Positions 1 through 6,070 of a stretch of 6,516 nt of DNA are shown here, in pieces. A model generated the notes under the pieces. The model had not been told where the DNA came from, searched no databases, and saw only the letters and a program-made list of their open reading frames with translations. The first letter of the stretch is position 1; each line of letters opens with the position of its first letter. The stretch comes from Chloroflexota bacterium (GTDB lineage: Bacteria; Chloroflexota; Dehalococcoidia; SZUA-161; SpSt-899), in NCBI GenBank assembly GCA_018657655.1, contig JABHWQ010000145.1:1-6516 (forward strand). The letters are read 5' to 3'. The translations under genes and the position numbers were made by a program.

Positions 1-2
1 CA

Positions 3-2075
3 GTGCTGGTTTATGCTCCCAAATTTCCTATGCTAAATGATTCGCGGGATTACCCATACTATCATTACGGTGACCTTTTACAAATGAAAGGTGAGTTAGA
101 GTCGCCCGATCTCCCGGAAGACGGAGAGAGCTTCGATTTCCGGGAGTATCTGGCTCGTCAGGGCATCTATTCTACAATGTACTCCCCGAGTGAAATTGCG
201 CTGTTAGATACCGGGCAGAAGCCTAAACCGATGGAGTGGATATACAGCTTGAGACGAAGTATGTCGCAGTCTCTGGAAGAAGCCTTGCCTGAACCCCAGT
301 GTTCGATTGCCAAAGCGATGCTCCTGGGACAGCGCGGTTCAATTGCTTCGGAAGTCAAAGATGATTTCTCCACAGCGGGCACATCGCATCTTCTGGCGAT
401 TTCCGGTGTTCATGTAAGTATTGTAGCTGGCTTGGCTCTTAGCGCTGGCGTGTGGATTTTCGGCAGGAGGCGTCCGACCTACTTCTTACTCGCGTTAGCT
501 GTGATCTGGCTCTATGTGATGCTCAGTGGAATGAGTCCTTCCGCAGTGCGTGCAGCTACCATGGGAAGTTTATGGCTCTATGCAAATTGGATCGGGAGGC
601 CGCGTAGTGCTTTCACAGCTTTAACTTTCGCTGCTGCTGTAATGCTGGCTTTTAATCCTAGACTTTTGAGTGACGTTGGATTTCAACTCAGCTTCGCTGC
701 CATGACTGGCCTGGTATTTCTGACTCCATTGTTCCAGAACTGGGGGAGGAAAGTGCTTGGATCTCATGATGGGGAGCTATCCTCTACAATCAATTTTGTT
801 ATCACTGGTTTTGCCGTTACTTTAGGCGCGGTATTTGCCACGTTGCCACTGATATCTTATTACTTCGGTATGATCTCTCTGATGAGTCTACCAGCTACTT
901 TCTTCACTCTACCGGCTGTGCCGGGAATAATTATCACCTCGGCGATGGTGGGGATCGTAGGAGTTTTTGCCTCCCCCGTAGCCACTATCTTGGGATGGGT
1001 TTCCTGGCTGTTTACCACTTATGTACTAAAAACGGTCGAACTTTTTGCATCTTTGCCGCTCGCTTCGGTTGATGTAAAAGTCGATGCTCCCGCAGTTTGG
1101 ACTTACTATGTTATTCTGGGAACAGCCCTATGGTTACCCAGGAACCGGGAGCGATTGAGCGGAGGTATTTTCAAGATGAAACCCCGGCTGTTTTCAGCGC
1201 CCAGGCTTGCCTCTGGTATTCCTCTGAAATGGATCATTTTACCGCTGGCTGTGATAGCTATTCTGATCTGGACAGCGGTGATTACTGCGCCGGATAATCG
1301 CCTTCACGTATATGTCCTTGATATTGGGCAGGGAGACTCGATTCTTCTTCAGAAAGGAAATCAGCAGATAATCATAGATGGAGGTCCCAATTCCGGCAAA
1401 ATGGCCGATCAATTAGGGGATAAGCTGCCTTTTTGGGATAGGACCATCGAGTTGCTGGTGTTGACACATCCGGATGCTGACCATATCACTGGGCTCATAG
1501 ATATCTTGCAGCGTTACAAGGTTCAAAAAGTCGTGACCAGCGGGCAAGAATATGATTCGGATTTGTACCGGGAATGGTGCAAACTGGTCGAGGAGAAAGG
1601 GGTAGAGCGCATTATTGCCGTCGCAGGGCAGGAGATCGTCATGCAAGATGGTGTGCATTTGACGGTAATTCATCCCCAGGATACATTATTTGAAGGGGAA
1701 ACCACGGATTTGAATAACAACTCAGTAGTAATACGGCTTGAGTACGGGAAGTTCAGCTTTCTCCTGACAGGGGATATCGGCGAGGAAGTGGAAAAATGCC
1801 TTCTCGATGAAGATGTAAATCTGAAAAGTGTGGCATTGAAGGTCGCGCATCATGGATCAAACACTTCAACTACGGCTGAGTTCTTGAATGAAGTCGGTCC
1901 CCTGTTTGCGACGATCTCTGTAAGTGCAGATAACAGATTCGGGCATCCGTCAAACGAAGTTGTAGATGAGCTTGAAGAAGCAGTTGGCAGAGATGGTCTT
2001 CTCGTCACTTCAGAGGACGGCGCAATCGAATTCATCACTGATGGGAATAGGCTGTGGATAGAGACGGAGAAGTGA
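3..2075 (+). CDS. comEC: ComEC/Rec2 family DNA internalization channel protein (5' partial)
   Basis: ComEC forms the inner-membrane channel through which single-stranded DNA enters during transformation. The 690 visible residues follow the family order. Residues about 20-65 are the tail of the N-terminal DUF4131/OB-like region. Residues about 100-380 are the polytopic competence domain with the hallmark HLLAISGVH (129-137) and many hydrophobic helices. After a last helix near 409-429 comes a metallo-beta-lactamase-like domain (about 434-690) with DIGQGDS (440-446), the metal motif HPDADH (489-494), LLTGD (587-591), AHHGS (615-619) and a late FGHPS (646-650). Its metal-binding residues look intact, so it may be a nuclease. 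The GTG at position 3 is unlikely to be the true start, because full-length members begin with further membrane helices; the gene almost certainly runs in from the left. It converges on the archaellin unit, with only 45 bp between the stop codons. Identification is secure; activity in natural transformation is inferred. Confidence 0.95.
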   Translation: MLVYAPKFPMLNDSRDYPYYHYGDLLQMKGELESPDLPEDGESFDFREYLARQGIYSTMYSPSEIALLDTGQKPKPMEWIYSLRRSMSQSLEEALPEPQCSIAKAMLLGQRGSIASEVKDDFSTAGTSHLLAISGVHVSIVAGLALSAGVWIFGRRRPTYFLLALAVIWLYVMLSGMSPSAVRAATMGSLWLYANWIGRPRSAFTALTFAAAVMLAFNPRLLSDVGFQLSFAAMTGLVFLTPLFQNWGRKVLGSHDGELSSTINFVITGFAVTLGAVFATLPLISYYFGMISLMSLPATFFTLPAVPGIIITSAMVGIVGVFASPVATILGWVSWLFTTYVLKTVELFASLPLASVDVKVDAPAVWTYYVILGTALWLPRNRERLSGGIFKMKPRLFSAPRLASGIPLKWIILPLAVIAILIWTAVITAPDNRLHVYVLDIGQGDSILLQKGNQQIIIDGGPNSGKMADQLGDKLPFWDRTIELLVLTHPDADHITGLIDILQRYKVQKVVTSGQEYDSDLYREWCKLVEEKGVERIIAVAGQEIVMQDGVHLTVIHPQDTLFEGETTDLNNNSVVIRLEYGKFSFLLTGDIGEEVEKCLLDEDVNLKSVALKVAHHGSNTSTTAEFLNEVGPLFATISVSADNRFGHPSNEVVDELEEAVGRDGLLVTSEDGAIEFITDGNRLWIETEK

Positions 2076-2120
2076 TCCGCTTCAACCATAAAGAGGTCAG
2101 ATCACCGAAGCTTGCCGTGA

Positions 2121-3257
2121 TTACAGAAGACGCATTATGCTATGCAGATAGGCAGGGGTCCTTTTCTGTACGAGCATTGTAGCACCTTGAGGGGGCATGA
2201 TCTGCAAATTAAAGACGGCGCTGGATTTGAGGTGTTCGGCGTTGGTGTCAATAAATGGGTCGTCAACTCCGCTACCATTTGAATAGCTGGTCCCATTGAA
2301 TCCGTGCAACCATATGGTGACAGTAGCCTTCTCGGAGTTCTCCAGCAGGTAGTCATTGGTTCCAGTTCCATACCCACCGGCAAATTCCACGGTCCAGGCA
2401 CAATCATCTATGTATGTGTTTGCATCGTTGTAGGCAACCATAGTAACGTTTCTGCCGAGGTCTGTGCCCGTACCGGCCCTAACCTCATCCAGATGAATAT
2501 CGATGGTGCCCGGATCTGATGATGCTATCAGCGCGATTGAGTTGATGGAGGAAAGCTCAATCGCTCCGGGATTGCTAAGCGCTACGATGGCCTCTGTCCA
2601 GACGTTCGCTGCCAGAGCAGGCGTGTCCAGAGTTTCAACAGCATTTGCGCCAGCCGTGCCGGAGCATACCGCCAACCGAATGACCCCTGCTGTCTGGTCA
2701 GCGCTTGACTTAATCCAAACGGTCATCTGTTTGGCATAGGTCATATCCAGTGCAGTGCTCATATTGTAATATGCCATCGTGCCAGTGGTGAATGCGGCGG
2801 CAACCGTTAATTTGTTACTAGCTGGAACTTCTTTATAGTCAGCACCATCCGTTGTGACTGCTACGTTTGAGCCGGAGGCCGTCCACGCCGTATCACAATC
2901 GCTGACAACAGGTGACACAAGCGCTCCGTTGGAGTCAATGCGGTAGAAAGGTGTCAGGTCAATAGACCCCCCACCAGATGCCTTACCCAGGACCATTTGC
3001 AGTTTTGCTACACACTCATCCCCACTGGCAGTGCCTTTGTAGGCAAGTACATTCCCGAGAACTTTTATGGTAGATTCGGCTTCTTCAATTCCCGTGTGCA
3101 ATACCTCCTCGGTCTTTTGCGAGGAGAACAGGCCTGCAGACAGCACCGTATAAGCAAACACAGATGCCACAACAATGAATGCGATCAGTATGATAGCCGT
3201 TTCCAGGCCGGTTATACCTTGCTGATTCTGCTTTATCCTGTATATAGTCTTGTTCAT
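2121..3257 (-). CDS. Archaellin (FlaB-like filament protein) with an inserted beta-sandwich-like domain
   Basis: This is a likely major subunit of an archaellum-type filament. The N-terminus is a class III (type IV pilin-like) signal: a short basic stretch, then QQG (12-14), then ITGLETAIILIAFIVVASVF (15-34). Cleavage is expected after Gly14, which leaves Glu19 at mature position +5. The helix continues with SSQKTEEVLHTGIEEA (45-60), typical of archaellins. Archaellin-like beta sequence resumes at about 268-320 (WTVEF, NDYLLENSEKATV), and the tail at 365-378 (KRTPAYLHSIMRLL) resembles the usual ERT-P-...-I-NL ending. Residues about 107-262 have no counterpart in ordinary archaellins of roughly 200 residues. 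With W181, W220 and IDIHLDEVRAG (252-262) they resemble a carbohydrate-binding jelly roll. Four cysteines (82, 121, 198, 286) and several N-x-S/T sites are present. The start is supported by GAGGGG (3264-3269), 6 nt upstream of the ATG. It lies 53 bp behind the other archaellin-like gene and is probably cotranscribed. Archaellin identity is strong; the insert's role is inferred. Confidence 0.85.
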   Translation of the reverse strand: MNKTIYRIKQNQQGITGLETAIILIAFIVVASVFAYTVLSAGLFSSQKTEEVLHTGIEEAESTIKVLGNVLAYKGTASGDECVAKLQMVLGKASGGGSIDLTPFYRIDSNGALVSPVVSDCDTAWTASGSNVAVTTDGADYKEVPASNKLTVAAAFTTGTMAYYNMSTALDMTYAKQMTVWIKSSADQTAGVIRLAVCSGTAGANAVETLDTPALAANVWTEAIVALSNPGAIELSSINSIALIASSDPGTIDIHLDEVRAGTGTDLGRNVTMVAYNDANTYIDDCAWTVEFAGGYGTGTNDYLLENSEKATVTIWLHGFNGTSYSNGSGVDDPFIDTNAEHLKSSAVFNLQIMPPQGATMLVQKRTPAYLHSIMRLL

Positions 3258-3310
3258 TTACATCCCCTCACTCTCAGCGTTTGGCAGAGAGCTGTCCGGG
3301 TTCGTACGCA

Positions 3311-3871
3311 CTACTGCAAATTAATTACCGGGTTCATCTGTTCGGGTGTAGTCCTCTTGATCGTCATCACTTCCCCATCTGGGGTTCTAACTTCGATAGC
3401 GAAAGTGGCATCGGCTCCCGGACCAGCGTTGATAGCTTCGTTAAACTTGCTGGTGATTAGAAACGTCTCCCCGCCTTCGAGCATGTCATCACTATCACCA
3501 AAGACGTACTCCCTGGCTTGCCAAGGTAGATCGTTTGTTTCTCCATTTTCATCAATATAGGATATTTCGACTACGTTATTGGGAGGTGCAGTGAAATTGA
3601 CTGGTGCGGCATTCTCCGGAATTGCCACTGTAAAAATGATCTCACCTATATTGGTGTTGGACGGATTGCATTTGGCGAACACGGTTCCTCTCAGTTCCAG
3701 TGCGTTGCTGTTGTCTGTTCCGTAAACCACAACAGAATTATCATCTGAGGATAAACTTGTATAGGTTAGCAAGCCTGCCACGGCTAGAGCGGCAATCGTG
3801 ACGCCTGCCACCGAGACTCTGCTGATACCACTTTGATGTCTGTGGATTTTCAATAACAGATTCATCAGCAT
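3311..3871 (-). CDS. Divergent archaellin-like protein, possible minor filament subunit
   Basis: This 186-residue protein has the outline of an archaellin: a short basic leader (KIHRHQSG, 8-15), one hydrophobic helix (about 16-36), then a beta-rich secreted domain. Three parts point to the family. They are VEISYIDENGETNDLPW (101-117), which resembles the VxYxDxxG...W strand pair; GDSDDMLEGGETFLI (125-139), like the GDxDxLLExGE turn; and the end TIKRTTPEQMNPVINLQ (170-186), like the usual ERT-P-...-VINL finish. The N-terminal helix departs from the norm: with cleavage after Gly15, mature +5 is Ser20 instead of the conserved Glu, and the ETAIILIAF signature is absent. It may be a minor, capping or adaptor subunit, or a specialised archaellin; the data do not decide. 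The start at 3871 is preferred over an in-frame ATG at 3865 because AAGGAG (3882-3887) lies 10 nt from the former and 16 nt from the latter. It is first in a two-gene unit, 53 bp ahead of the large archaellin. Confidence 0.72.
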   Translation of the reverse strand: MLMNLLLKIHRHQSGISRVSVAGVTIAALAVAGLLTYTSLSSDDNSVVVYGTDNSNALELRGTVFAKCNPSNTNIGEIIFTVAIPENAAPVNFTAPPNNVVEISYIDENGETNDLPWQAREYVFGDSDDMLEGGETFLITSKFNEAINAGPGADATFAIEVRTPDGEVMTIKRTTPEQMNPVINLQ

Positions 3872-4104
3872 TTGATCGCTACTCCTTAGTGACTTTTTGA
3901 CGTATGGACTTACCCATTTAAACCTTGGGCATATTTAATTCTACAAAAGCTTTACGTGATCGAATACCGTGCTTGCACTCAAATCCAAATGGGGGAATGC
4001 CACCAATCATCTATGGAGGATTTTCTGTAGGGCGAGCAGTATAAATGATTGTTGGCCTATGAAGGGTGACGAAACAACGCGCTATATATGGGGCGACAAT
4101 ACAA
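3872..4104. other. Leader region of the archaellin unit, no gene seen
   Basis: This stretch upstream of the archaellin unit must hold its promoter, but no convincing -35/-10 pair is visible on the minus strand. TAGAAT and TTTAAA hexamers occur without a good partner. An imperfect inverted repeat (10 of 11 bases) joins 4000-4010 (CCACCAATCAT) and 4045-4055 (ATGATTGTTGG); it may be chance. No open frame with a ribosome binding site was found. An atypical promoter or an alternative sigma factor would explain the lack of a consensus, but this is inference. Confidence 0.4.
3882..3887 (-). promoter_or_regulatory. Ribosome binding site deciding the start of the divergent archaellin gene
   Basis: AAGGAG on the minus strand lies 10 nt before the ATG whose last base is 3871 and 16 nt before the in-frame ATG at 3865. 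The shorter spacing favours the upstream start, which adds Met-Leu to the leader. Confidence 0.6.
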
Positions 4105-4150
4105 AGGTGACCGGCGCCTGGTAGGTACCTACCAGGACTACCGGTCACCT
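4105..4150 (-). repeat. Nested near-perfect palindrome downstream of the SDR gene
   Basis: The outer arms AGGTGACCGG (4105-4114) and CCGGTCACCT (4141-4150) are exact reverse complements. Inside them sits an exact 20-bp palindrome at 4117-4136, with left half CCTGGTAGGT. The two stems are separated by 2 nt on one side and 4 nt on the other. As RNA it would form 10 bp, a small internal loop, 8 bp and a GUAC loop. On the minus strand it lies 75 nt past the SDR stop and is followed by TTTGTATTGT, a weak U-rich tail, so it could act as a terminator or as a 3' stabiliser of SDR mRNA. It could equally be a protein-binding operator for the archaellin unit or a copy of a dispersed palindromic element. 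The structure is certain; the role is not. Confidence 0.6.
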
Positions 4151-4175
4151 CTCAAAATAACGTCAATTTCAATCG

Positions 4176-4199
4176 CTAAGAAAGCTCGGGTGACGAGCT
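4176..4199 (-). terminator. Short intrinsic terminator candidate of the SDR gene
   Basis: On the minus strand AGCTCG, a 5-nt loop (TCACC) and CGAGCT (arms 4194-4199 and 4183-4188) are followed directly by TTCTTAG. The stem starts 25 nt after the SDR stop codon. A stem of only 6 bp and an interrupted T run make this a modest candidate. The larger palindrome just beyond it could act with it. Confidence 0.4.
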
Positions 4200-4224
4200 A
4201 TTCTAGACTCAGATGTCAGGTTTT

Positions 4225-5127
4225 TTAGAATACGATTCCGGGCATGCCGAGATCGCCGAGAGTGCGGATCTGTTCATGCAGTTCGCCGACGGTCCACTTC
4301 CTCTCAATATCAATCTTGCTAGCTACTTGCCATGATGTGAACAGTTCGAGATTGCCACCGCGAATTGAGAAAATGTGTCCGGTGATATCCTGGGCCCGGT
4401 CGCTGGCAAGGTAAGCTACCAGTGGTGAAATGTTCTCGGGTGCCATTCCGTCAAATTGGTCTTCGGGCACCTCGGCAAACAATCCATGTTTATCGGTCTG
4501 TACGGTCATCCTGGTTCTCGCCATAGGGCACACAGCGTTGCTGGTAATTCCGTATTTCTCCATCTCTCGGGCCCAAACCGCGGTTAATACCGCAATCCCT
4601 CCTTTGGCTGCTGAGTAGTTTGGCTGTCCCGGGCTCCCGATAATTGCTGCATGGGAGATGGTATTTATGATACGTCCATTGATCGGCTTCCCCGCTTTGG
4701 CCTGGTCTCTCCAGTAGGTGATAGCCCACTTACCGATGTTGAATGTCCCTTTCAAGTGAACCGCAATAACCAGGTCCCATTCTTCCTCTGACATGTTAAA
4801 GGTCATCTTGTCCCTGAGGATACCCGCGTTGTTCACAACGATATCCACTTTACCAAACTTGGCAACCGCATCGTCAATCATTTGTTTCGCTCCCTGGAAA
4901 TCGGCGACACTTGCATAATTGGCGATGGCTTCGCCCCCCGCATCGTTGATTTCCTTGACCACGTTATCAGCAGGGCCTGCAGAAGCGTTTCCAGAGCCGT
5001 CCCATTCCGTGCCGAGGTCATTGATCACGAGCTTGGCGCCCTCTTCGGCTAGTGCGAGGGCGTGGCTTCTACCCAGACCAGCCCCAGCTCCGGTCACTAT
5101 TGCTACTTTGCCATCTAGAATTCCCAT
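4225..5127 (-). CDS. SDR family oxidoreductase, MFE-2/HSD17B4-like (hydroxyacyl-CoA or alcohol dehydrogenase)
   Basis: This is a cytosolic NAD(P)-dependent short-chain dehydrogenase of 300 residues. The Rossmann fold is complete: the cofactor motif TGAGAGLG (12-19), an acidic residue after strand 2 (Asp37, which favours NAD over NADP), NNAG (99-102), and the catalytic set Ser158, Tyr171 and Lys175 (spacing S-x12-Y-x3-K). VHLKGTF (123-129) carries His124 where classical SDRs have the helper Asn. From memory, the SDR unit of human HSD17B4/MFE-2 has the same His here, as does its bacterial group. The long insert after strand 2 (DLGTEWDGSGNASAGPADNV, 37-56) and a tail of about 45 residues (WTVGEL near 278) also fit that group. 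Such enzymes oxidise 3-hydroxyacyl-CoA or related secondary alcohols, but the substrate here is unknown. MGILDGKVAIVTG is a typical SDR N-terminus and supports the start. The gene appears monocistronic and points away from the aldehyde dehydrogenase gene. Family is certain, subgroup probable. Confidence 0.9.
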   Translation of the reverse strand: MGILDGKVAIVTGAGAGLGRSHALALAEEGAKLVINDLGTEWDGSGNASAGPADNVVKEINDAGGEAIANYASVADFQGAKQMIDDAVAKFGKVDIVVNNAGILRDKMTFNMSEEEWDLVIAVHLKGTFNIGKWAITYWRDQAKAGKPINGRIINTISHAAIIGSPGQPNYSAAKGGIAVLTAVWAREMEKYGITSNAVCPMARTRMTVQTDKHGLFAEVPEDQFDGMAPENISPLVAYLASDRAQDITGHIFSIRGGNLELFTSWQVASKIDIERKWTVGELHEQIRTLGDLGMPGIVF

Positions 5128-5145
5128 TTCCTCCAGTTTCCTCCT
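5128..5145 (-). promoter_or_regulatory. Tandem Shine-Dalgarno-like motifs before the SDR gene
   Basis: Read on the minus strand, AGGAGG (5140-5145) lies 12 nt before the ATG and a second GGAGG (5130-5134) only 2 nt before it. GGAGGAA occurs twice in this leader. The near copy is too close for normal initiation, so the distant one probably serves. The doubled site is unusual and could tune initiation. Confidence 0.55.
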
Positions 5146-5381
5146 ATTAGTTTAATTTCGGTTGATTCCTTGGTTTATCGGAAGCCTTACTCTGACCATT
5201 CTAAACTCGATTATTCTGTAATCCCTCAGATTGAAACATGCGTTCTCTCGATGAAAATATGTGTACTAAACGTACTCGACTGCAGCTAGCCACATCGGAG
5301 TCTTTGGTTTTACAGTATCAAAGCAACAAAGAGCGTGCTGATTGCACAATCCTTGCGATGTATACGCTCCAAGTGGTACCA

Positions 5382-5411
5382 ATTTTACACTAATATTGAA
5401 CGAAATGTCAA
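5382..5411 (-). promoter_or_regulatory. Sigma-70 type promoter candidate reading toward the SDR gene
   Basis: On the minus strand the exact -35 hexamer TTGACA (5406-5411) is followed after 18 nt by TAAAAT (5382-5387, five of six consensus bases). Transcription would start near 5375 and give the SDR mRNA a leader of about 245 nt. It is the best promoter-like site seen in the window. It might instead drive a small RNA that ends before the SDR gene. Confidence 0.5.
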
Positions 5412-5452
5412 TATAATGTATGAAACCACGTCCAAAACTATACCTGATTACG

Positions 5453-5481
5453 GCCAAACTTGTCCAATTGGAGGTTTTGGC
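5453..5481. promoter_or_regulatory. Interrupted dyad upstream of the SDR promoter candidate, possible operator
   Basis: Outer half-sites GCCAAA (5453-5458) and TTTGGC (5476-5481) and the inner palindrome TCCAATTGGA (5463-5472) form one dyad, with 4 and 3 unpaired bases between them. Its centre is about 90 bp upstream of the start predicted from the TTGACA/TAAAAT site, a usual place for an activator. No regulator gene is in view, so the function is a guess from position. Confidence 0.3.
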
Positions 5482-5590
5482 ATAATGGTAAGTGTGATAG
5501 ATGAACAAATAGTCTGAATTGTCCTAAAAGTTGAAAACATTGGTTCACAGTAGGGTGAATACTGGCAAAACTATCGGAGTACCGAGAAAT

Positions 5591-5656
5591 TGATGGAGAA
5601 ATTACGACTTCTCCATCATGGTAACCCAGTGGGTATTAATGGGGGAGCCATGATGG
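5591..5656. repeat. Two overlapping, mutually exclusive stem-loops
   Basis: TGATGGAGAA (5591-5600) pairs exactly with TTCTCCATCA (5609-5618) around an 8-nt loop. CCATCATGG (5613-5621) also pairs exactly with CCATGATGG (5648-5656). The shared bases 5613-5618 mean that only one stem can form at a time. Neither stem has a T run, so an intrinsic terminator is unlikely. Possible readings are part of a small RNA, a leader, or debris of a mobile element. Confidence 0.4.
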
Positions 5657-5691
5657 GCTATCGAAAATCAAGCACGTATTATGGACTAATC

Positions 5692-5720
5692 TTGACATCG
5701 GTATAGTGTTCATTTTTAAC
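5692..5720 (+). promoter_or_regulatory. Weak promoter candidate ahead of the resolvase relic
   Basis: An exact TTGACA (5692-5697) is followed after 17 nt by TTTAAC (5715-5720, four of six). It lies some 50 bp ahead of a strong Shine-Dalgarno sequence, AAGGAGG (5768-5774). It could be the old promoter of the decayed gene that follows, or could now feed the aldehyde dehydrogenase gene. Confidence 0.25.
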
Positions 5721-5721
5721 A

Positions 5722-5748
5722 CCGGAGAGTGACTATTTGACTTTCCGG
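5722..5748 (+). repeat. Stem-loop in the leader before the 5768 ribosome binding site
   Basis: CCGGAGAGT (5722-5730) pairs with ACTTTCCGG (5740-5748) over 9 bp, one of them a G-U pair in RNA, with a 9-nt loop. There is no following T run. It sits close to where transcription from the TTGACA at 5692 would begin. Confidence 0.35.
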
Positions 5749-5884
5749 ATGATTCTGGTGGATAAATAAGGAGGAACTGTATGACCCGATCCTGGAGAAG
5801 CGTGCCCAGGCCATCAGACAGAAACGCACCGGTTTGGGTTGGGAGGGATCCTGGTATGAGGACGAAGACAGAAAGCGGACCCAT

Positions 5885-6027
5885 AGGGATCTGGTGCTGG
5901 CAGGAATGGAGCGGAGCGGGCACGGCTTCAGGGGAAGCATATCGGGGAGGGAGGGATTTCCCGGCGACAAGCTGCCAGGGAACTGAACATTGGCTATGCC
6001 ACCCCCAAGCGACTGCTCGATGCGAAT
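5885..6027 (+). pseudogene. Serine resolvase/invertase C-terminal relic, frameshifted
   Basis: Serine resolvases end in a linker helix and a Hin-type helix-turn-helix that grips the recombination site. Here the tail of such a protein can be read in two frames. The first (5885-5911) gives RDLVLAGME. After a shift, the second (5914-6027) gives ERARLQGKHIG, then ISRRQAARELNIGYATPKRLLDAN. This matches the usual ERARxQGKxIGRP linker and SRRQAARELGIGYATLKRLLD helix-turn-helix. The shift coincides with a tandem GAGCG duplication (5909-5918); dropping one copy restores GMERARLQGKHIG. RDLV-LAGMER also looks like RDLVRERTLAGMER with about four codons lost. No catalytic N-terminal domain (YxRVS) is visible upstream. 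The upstream frame is open from 5753 (ELYDPILEKRAQAIRQKR, 5774-5827), but I do not recognise that part. AAGGAGG (5768-5774) precedes an ATG at 5781 that leads into a third, unrecognisable frame. A decayed mobile-element or phage recombinase is the best reading. Confidence 0.7.
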
Positions 6028-6070
6028 TGGGGCTCACCGGACAACAAAACGGATAATGATGACCGCCAGT

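Larger units (their letters stand above)
5146..5590. other. Intergenic stretch upstream of the SDR gene, no gene seen
   Basis: Apart from the promoter and dyad listed separately, nothing here looks like a gene. Short frames exist on both strands (80 codons at 5266-5508 minus, 60 codons at 5335-5517 plus), but both start at non-ATG codons without a ribosome binding site. Their translations show no recognisable pattern. The sequence is AT-richer by eye than the flanking genes, as expected of a regulatory spacer. Confidence 0.5.

Noticed and set aside
2072..2121. A bidirectional terminator between comEC and the archaellin unit (GTGATC at 2072-2077 with GATCAC at 2100-2105, or ATCAC at 2101-2105 with GTGAT at 2117-2121).
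   Set aside because: The stems have only 5-6 bp, long or awkward loops and no T run on either strand, so the evidence is too weak to call.
2997..3560. A 187-codon plus-strand frame across both archaellin genes.
   Set aside because: It lies antisense to two well-supported genes and spans their boundary, and its translation has no recognisable domain.
5412..5417. An exact TATAAT on the plus strand as a -10 box.
   Set aside because: The nearest -35-like hexamers (TTTACA at 5384-5389, TTGAAC just upstream) lie 22 and about 10 nt away, outside workable spacing.
5266..5508. An 80-codon minus-strand frame in the gap upstream of the SDR gene.
   Set aside because: It starts at TTG, has no ribosome binding site or recognisable pattern, and overlaps the promoter-like elements.
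5554..5703. A short plus-strand frame (containing MEKLRLLHHGNPVGINGG) over the 5591-5656 hairpins.
   Set aside because: It has only 37 codons from its ATG at 5593, no Shine-Dalgarno sequence and no recognisable family. The inverted repeats explain the sequence better.
5781..6056. A 91-codon frame with an ideal ribosome binding site (AAGGAGG, 6 nt before the ATG).
   Set aside because: Its translation is rich in Trp, Gly, Ser and Arg, shows no fold-like pattern, and overlaps the clearly recognisable resolvase tail in another frame. The start signal is probably left over from the decayed gene.
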